From Cohnella kolymensis (GTDB lineage Bacteria; Bacillota; Bacilli; Paenibacillales; Paenibacillaceae), in NCBI RefSeq assembly GCF_000829465.1, contig NZ_JXAL01000034.1:1-64000 (forward strand): a DNA stretch of 64,000 nucleotides, written 5' to 3'. A program made the translations under genes and the position numbers. The notes under the pieces are model-generated. The model was not told the origin of the DNA. It saw nothing but the letters and a program-made list of their open reading frames with translations, and did not search any database. This document shows, piece by piece, positions 61,001 to 64,000 of this stretch. Position 1 is the first letter of the stretch; each line of letters opens with the position of its first letter.

Positions 61001-63473
61001 TCGAGAAGCAGCGTATACTGCTGACCAACGTGCCGAGCGATTATGTAGTCATTTCGTCCGGTCTCGGTGAAGCGACGCCGCTGAATATCGTGCTGCTTCC
61101 GATTATTTTCGAGGAACAGGTGCTGGCTGTATTGGAGCTGGCTTCGTTCCGTCAATTCAGCGAAATCGATATCGCCTTCCTGGATCAGCTGACGGAATCC
61201 ATCGGGATCGTCATTAATACGATGCAAGCGAATCAGCGTACGGAGGAACTGCTCATCCAGTCGCAATCGCTGACGGAAGAGCTGCAGAAACAGCAAATGG
61301 AGCTGCAGAACACGAATGAGGAGCTTGAGGAAAAAGCGAAGCTGCTCGTTGTTCAGAAAGCGGAAGTCGAAAGCAAGAACAATGAAGTTGAAGTCGCCAA
61401 ACGTTTCCTGGAGGAAAAAGCCGATCAGCTCGCATTGACCTCCAGATACAAATCCGAGTTTTTGGCTAACATGTCCCATGAACTGCGTACGCCGTTGAAT
61501 TCCCTGTTGCTGCTGGCGGAACAGCTTGCCGAGAATCCGGATCATAACCTGACCGACTATCAGGTGAAATTCGCCAAGACGATTCAAGATTCAGGCTATG
61601 AGCTGCTCAATCTAATCAATGACATTCTTGATCTGTCCAAGATTGAATCGGGAACGATCACGCCCGATTACAGTGATGTTTCCATACAAGAACTGGCTGA
61701 CGGGATGGACCGGACTTTCCGCCACATGGTCGATGAGAAAACACTCGATTACAGAATCAAAATTGAGCAGGATGTTCCCTCAACGATTATGACGGATTCG
61801 AAAAGATTGCAGCAAGTATTGAAAAACCTGCTGTCCAACGCATTCAAATTCACGCAAGAAGGACAGATCATGCTGCTGATCCGCAAGGCGAGCGAAGGCT
61901 GGAACCCAAGCAATGATACGCTGAATCGCGCTCAATCGGTGCTTTGCTTCTCCGTCAGCGATACGGGTATCGGCATCGCGCCGGAAAAGCAGAAGATTAT
62001 CTTCGAGGCGTTCCAACAGGCTGACGGCAGCACGAATCGGGAATACGGCGGAACAGGATTAGGGCTCGCTATTTCGAGAGAAATCGCCGAAATGTTAGGC
62101 GGTGAAATCTCGATTTACAGTGAAGTGAACAGCGGAAGTGTATTCAATCTGTACTTGCCTTTGGACACGGAAGCTCCACAGCCGGCTCCGAAGCAGAAAC
62201 ACATGCCTGAAGTGATTGATGTAACGCCGCCTAAGCGGACCCGCAGCTATGCGAATGCCGAGGACGTCATTACCGACGACCGCGACAACATTGAGCCCGG
62301 CGATCGTGTATTCCTGATTATTGAAGACGATCAGAAGTTTAATGAAATCATTCTTGAGGTTCTGCGCAAAAAAGGCATCAAGACGGTTATCAGCACTAAA
62401 GGTTTGGATGCTTTGGAATTGGTGCAAAAATACAATCCTGTTGCGATTACCCTCGATCTGCATCTAGGTGAGACGGATGGCGGGCTTGTGCTGGAGCATC
62501 TGAAAAATGATATCAATGTCCGCCATATTCCCGTCTGTGTCATCACGGTGGAGGAGGACGAAATTCAGCTCTTTCAGAAAGGCGTCTACGACTTTTTCTG
62601 TAAGCCGGTGAACAACGAAGAGCTGGAAAATGCTTTGGACAAGTTAAACGCCTTCGCCGACAAAAGCGTGAAAAGCCTGCTTGTGGTGGCCAAGGATGAT
62701 CAGCTGCGACAAAAGTTCGTGGAATTGCTCGACAATACCGACATTAAAATCACTGCCGTAGAAACGGGGCGCAAAGCTTAAATCAATTGAATTCGAAAGA
62801 GTTTGACTGTATATTGCTGGATAATGATCTTCCGGAAATGAATGTAGTACGGTTTGTACGCGACATGCACAAAAATCCGAATAACAAATATGTGCCGATT
62901 GTGATCAACCGCAGCAAGAAGCTTTCTCCGGAAATACAGAGCGAAATGGACGAATTGTCGAAAACGGCCGTTATCAAAGAAGTAAAGACACATGTTCAGA
63001 TCATGGACGAAACCACCTTGTTCCTGCACCGGAAAGCGGAAAATCTGCCGTCCGGTTCAAGAGAGGCGCTTGAGAAAGTTCACAAGTCGGATGAGATGAT
63101 CGAGTACAAAAACGTGCTCGTCGTCGATGACGACATCCGCAATATCTTTGCTCTTACTACGATTTTGGAACGGCATCATATGAAAGTCATCCCGGCGGAG
63201 AACGGCCAGGACGCGATCTCGATTCTGGAGCAAAATCCGAACATCGAGATCGTGCTGATGGACATTATGATGCCTGTAATGGACGGCTATGAGACAACCC
63301 GTGCGATTCGTCAAATACCGGAATTCAAGGAACTGCCTATTATCGCTCTGACTGCCAAAGCGATGAAAGGGGATCGGGAGCTCTGCCTGGAAGCAGGCGC
63401 TTCGGATTACATTACGAAGCCGGTTAACAGCGCTCATCTCCTTGCCATGATGCGTACATGGCTGGATAAGTAA
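58051..63473 (+). pseudogene. Giant soluble HAMP-array hybrid histidine kinase, four one-base deletions
   Basis: Start ATG 58051 is 7 nt after GGGGGA. Five overlapping frames are one gene; adding G near 59424, C near 59693, C near 60240 and T near 62778 gives exactly 1,809 codons. Order (approximate residues): HAMP-like repeats 20-895, GAF 913-1063, coiled coil, HisKA 1130-1195 (His in 'NMSHELRTPLNSLLLLAEQL'), HATPase 1246-1370 ('GTGLGLAISREIAEMLGG'), then three receivers: REC1 1417-1530 ('AITLDLHLGETDGG'), REC2 1543-1655 ('CILLDNDLPEM'), REC3 1687-1807 ('IVLMDIMMPVMDGYETTRAI'). No membrane helix. The layout resembles group III fungal-type and Bacillales HAMP-array kinases. Probably intact in life. 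Confidence 0.9.
58531..60735 (+). repeat. Eight 276-bp HAMP-coding tandem repeats
   Basis: The codons for '[13 protein letters not shown]' (last copy '[13 protein letters not shown]') recur at 58531, 58807, 59083, 59359, 59634, 59909, 60185 and 60460: spacings 276, 276, 276, 275, 275, 276, 275. Each 92-residue unit has two HAMP-like halves ('[20 protein letters not shown]' and '[13 protein letters not shown]...[12 protein letters not shown]'). The three 275-bp intervals coincide with three of the four frame breaks. About 430 bp of more divergent repeat precede 58531. Confidence 0.93.
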
Positions 63474-63490
63474 ACATCCGGGTAAAGAAA

Positions 63491-63523
63491 GAACACGCAG
63501 GCTGTCATGCTGCGTGTTCTTTT
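63491..63523 (+). terminator. Terminator of the HAMP kinase gene
   Basis: Perfect stem GAACACGCAG (63491-63500) / CTGCGTGTTC (63510-63519), 9-nt loop, then TTTT. Confidence 0.9.
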
Positions 63524-63540
63524 CATTGTTCAGGATTAAT

Positions 63541-63600
63541 TTGACATCAAATCAGTGCCTGCGTATAATTGTTCGCATGCGAAATATTTGGCTGCGAACA
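63541..63600 (+). promoter_or_regulatory. Consensus SigA promoter with palindromic operator
   Basis: Perfect TTGACA (63541-63546), 17-bp spacer, perfect TATAAT (63564-63569). Directly after it lies the 12-bp palindrome TTCGCATGCGAA (63572-63583), and a third TGCGAA half-site at 63593-63598 (also GTTCGCA ... TGCGAAC). The palindrome covers the start-site region; autorepression by the MarR protein is likely. Confidence 0.75.
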
Positions 63601-63623
63601 TTCTGGGACGGAGAGTGAAGGGA

Positions 63624-64000
63624 TTGAACGAACAGCAGCGCCTGCGAGAGCTGTTCACTTCTTTTCGGGAAGTGAATCAGGCGTATTACCAGGCCATTCA
63701 GCAGATCACCGGAAGTAATGGCATTACGCCGATCCAGTTTTTTACGCTTCGCATGTTATCGGAGCATCCGAACATTGGGCTTAACGAGCTTGCCGAGCGG
63801 ATTCGGTCAACGAGCAGTACGGCAAGCGGGATTATCGACCGGATGGTGAAGGCAGGCTGGGTATCACGCAACATTCCCGACACAGACCGCCGTTCCGTCG
63901 AGCTGAAACTTACCGGCAAGGGGGAGGAGATGTGTCGGCGCATCGAAGAAATTCGTACGAACCGGCTGTCGGGTCTATCTGAAATACCCGAAGAGGATCA
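63624..64000 (+). CDS. MarR-family transcriptional regulator (truncated by window end)
   Basis: At least 125 residues from TTG 63624, running off the window. MarR winged helix: 'GITPIQFFTLRMLSEHPNIG', 'LNELAERIRSTSSTASGIID', 'RMVKAGWVSRNIPDTDRRSV' (recognition helix and wing with conserved DxRR), then 'ELKLTGKGEEMCRRIEE'. GGAG at 63610-63613 is 10 nt upstream; in-frame GTG 63615 is an alternative. The ligand and any downstream target gene are outside the window. Confidence 0.88.
   Translation, partial: MNEQQRLRELFTSFREVNQAYYQAIQQITGSNGITPIQFFTLRMLSEHPNIGLNELAERIRSTSSTASGIIDRMVKAGWVSRNIPDTDRRSVELKLTGKGEEMCRRIEEIRTNRLSGLSEIPEED

Noticed and set aside
1-64000. tRNA, rRNA, prophage or replication origin
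   Set aside because: I looked for tRNA-like CCA ends, rRNA blocks, phage structural genes and DnaA-box clusters and saw none. A covariance-model search was not possible.

Overview
The window reads as chromosomal DNA of an endospore-forming, Paenibacillus-like member of the Bacillales. Reasons: strong Gram-positive Shine-Dalgarno sites with many TTG/GTG starts, hairpin-plus-T-run terminators after most transcription units, SLH-anchored and copper-amine-oxidase-stalk exoenzymes, CotF-like spore coat genes in the same order as Bacillus subtilis yraGF-adhB-yraED, a YheC/D ATP-grasp gene, and an alkA / adaA-adaB arrangement like that of B. subtilis. I saw no rRNA, tRNA, CRISPR array or prophage.

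Layout. 0-9 kb: an exported GHL10 glycosidase-like protein, an MHYT histidine kinase, a two-gene NHEJ module (Ku and ligase), an SRPBCC-ArsR pair with a double-palindrome operator, a lipase-like hydrolase, and modAB without modC. 9-16 kb: MsrAB, then a complete 2,106-bp IS1595-type element with a perfect 8-bp target duplication that carries a passenger reductase gene and sits exactly at the stop codon of alkA; then adaA-adaB, ppaC and an array of 51-bp hairpin repeats. 16-27 kb: a deleted methyltransferase, two GNATs, a phosphoesterase, a radical SAM/SPASM protein, a YheC/D protein, an ECF sigma/anti-sigma pair with its own ECF-type promoter, a GT4 glycosyltransferase, a TIM-barrel isomerase, an NlpC/P60 hydrolase, a PAP2 phosphatase and a DUF445 protein.

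27-33 kb is the most distinctive part: a thiazole/oxazole-modified microcin (TOMM) locus of the heterocycloanthracin/sonorensin type. It has a Cys/Gly/Phe-rich precursor, a ThiF-like leader-binding protein, a YcaO cyclodehydratase and a SagB dehydrogenase. The precursor gene sits directly in front of its modification genes, separated by a hairpin. 33-49 kb: PhoX-like and SLH-GH18 exported proteins, a quinone oxidoreductase, an EamA exporter, the cotF/adhB spore cluster, an SDR, a GH84 hexosaminidase, DedA, a PAP2 homologue that has lost both catalytic histidines, WrbA and DUF421. 49-64 kb: a second NlpC/P60 hydrolase, the selenium tRNA-modification operon selD-mnmH-cysteine desulfurase-MFS, a DHH phosphoesterase, a REC-HK-REC hybrid kinase, a very large HAMP-array hybrid kinase (about 1,808 residues) and the start of a MarR regulator.

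Caution: at least eleven single-base indels break otherwise perfect reading frames between 27 and 63 kb (TOMM precursor, sagB, phoX-like, quinone oxidoreductase, DHH protein, and four in the HAMP kinase). Most lie in or next to short homopolymers, and correcting them restores full-length proteins with exact codon counts. I read most of these as probable sequencing or assembly errors, not gene decay. The methyltransferase at 16.1 kb is different: its catalytic core is really missing.
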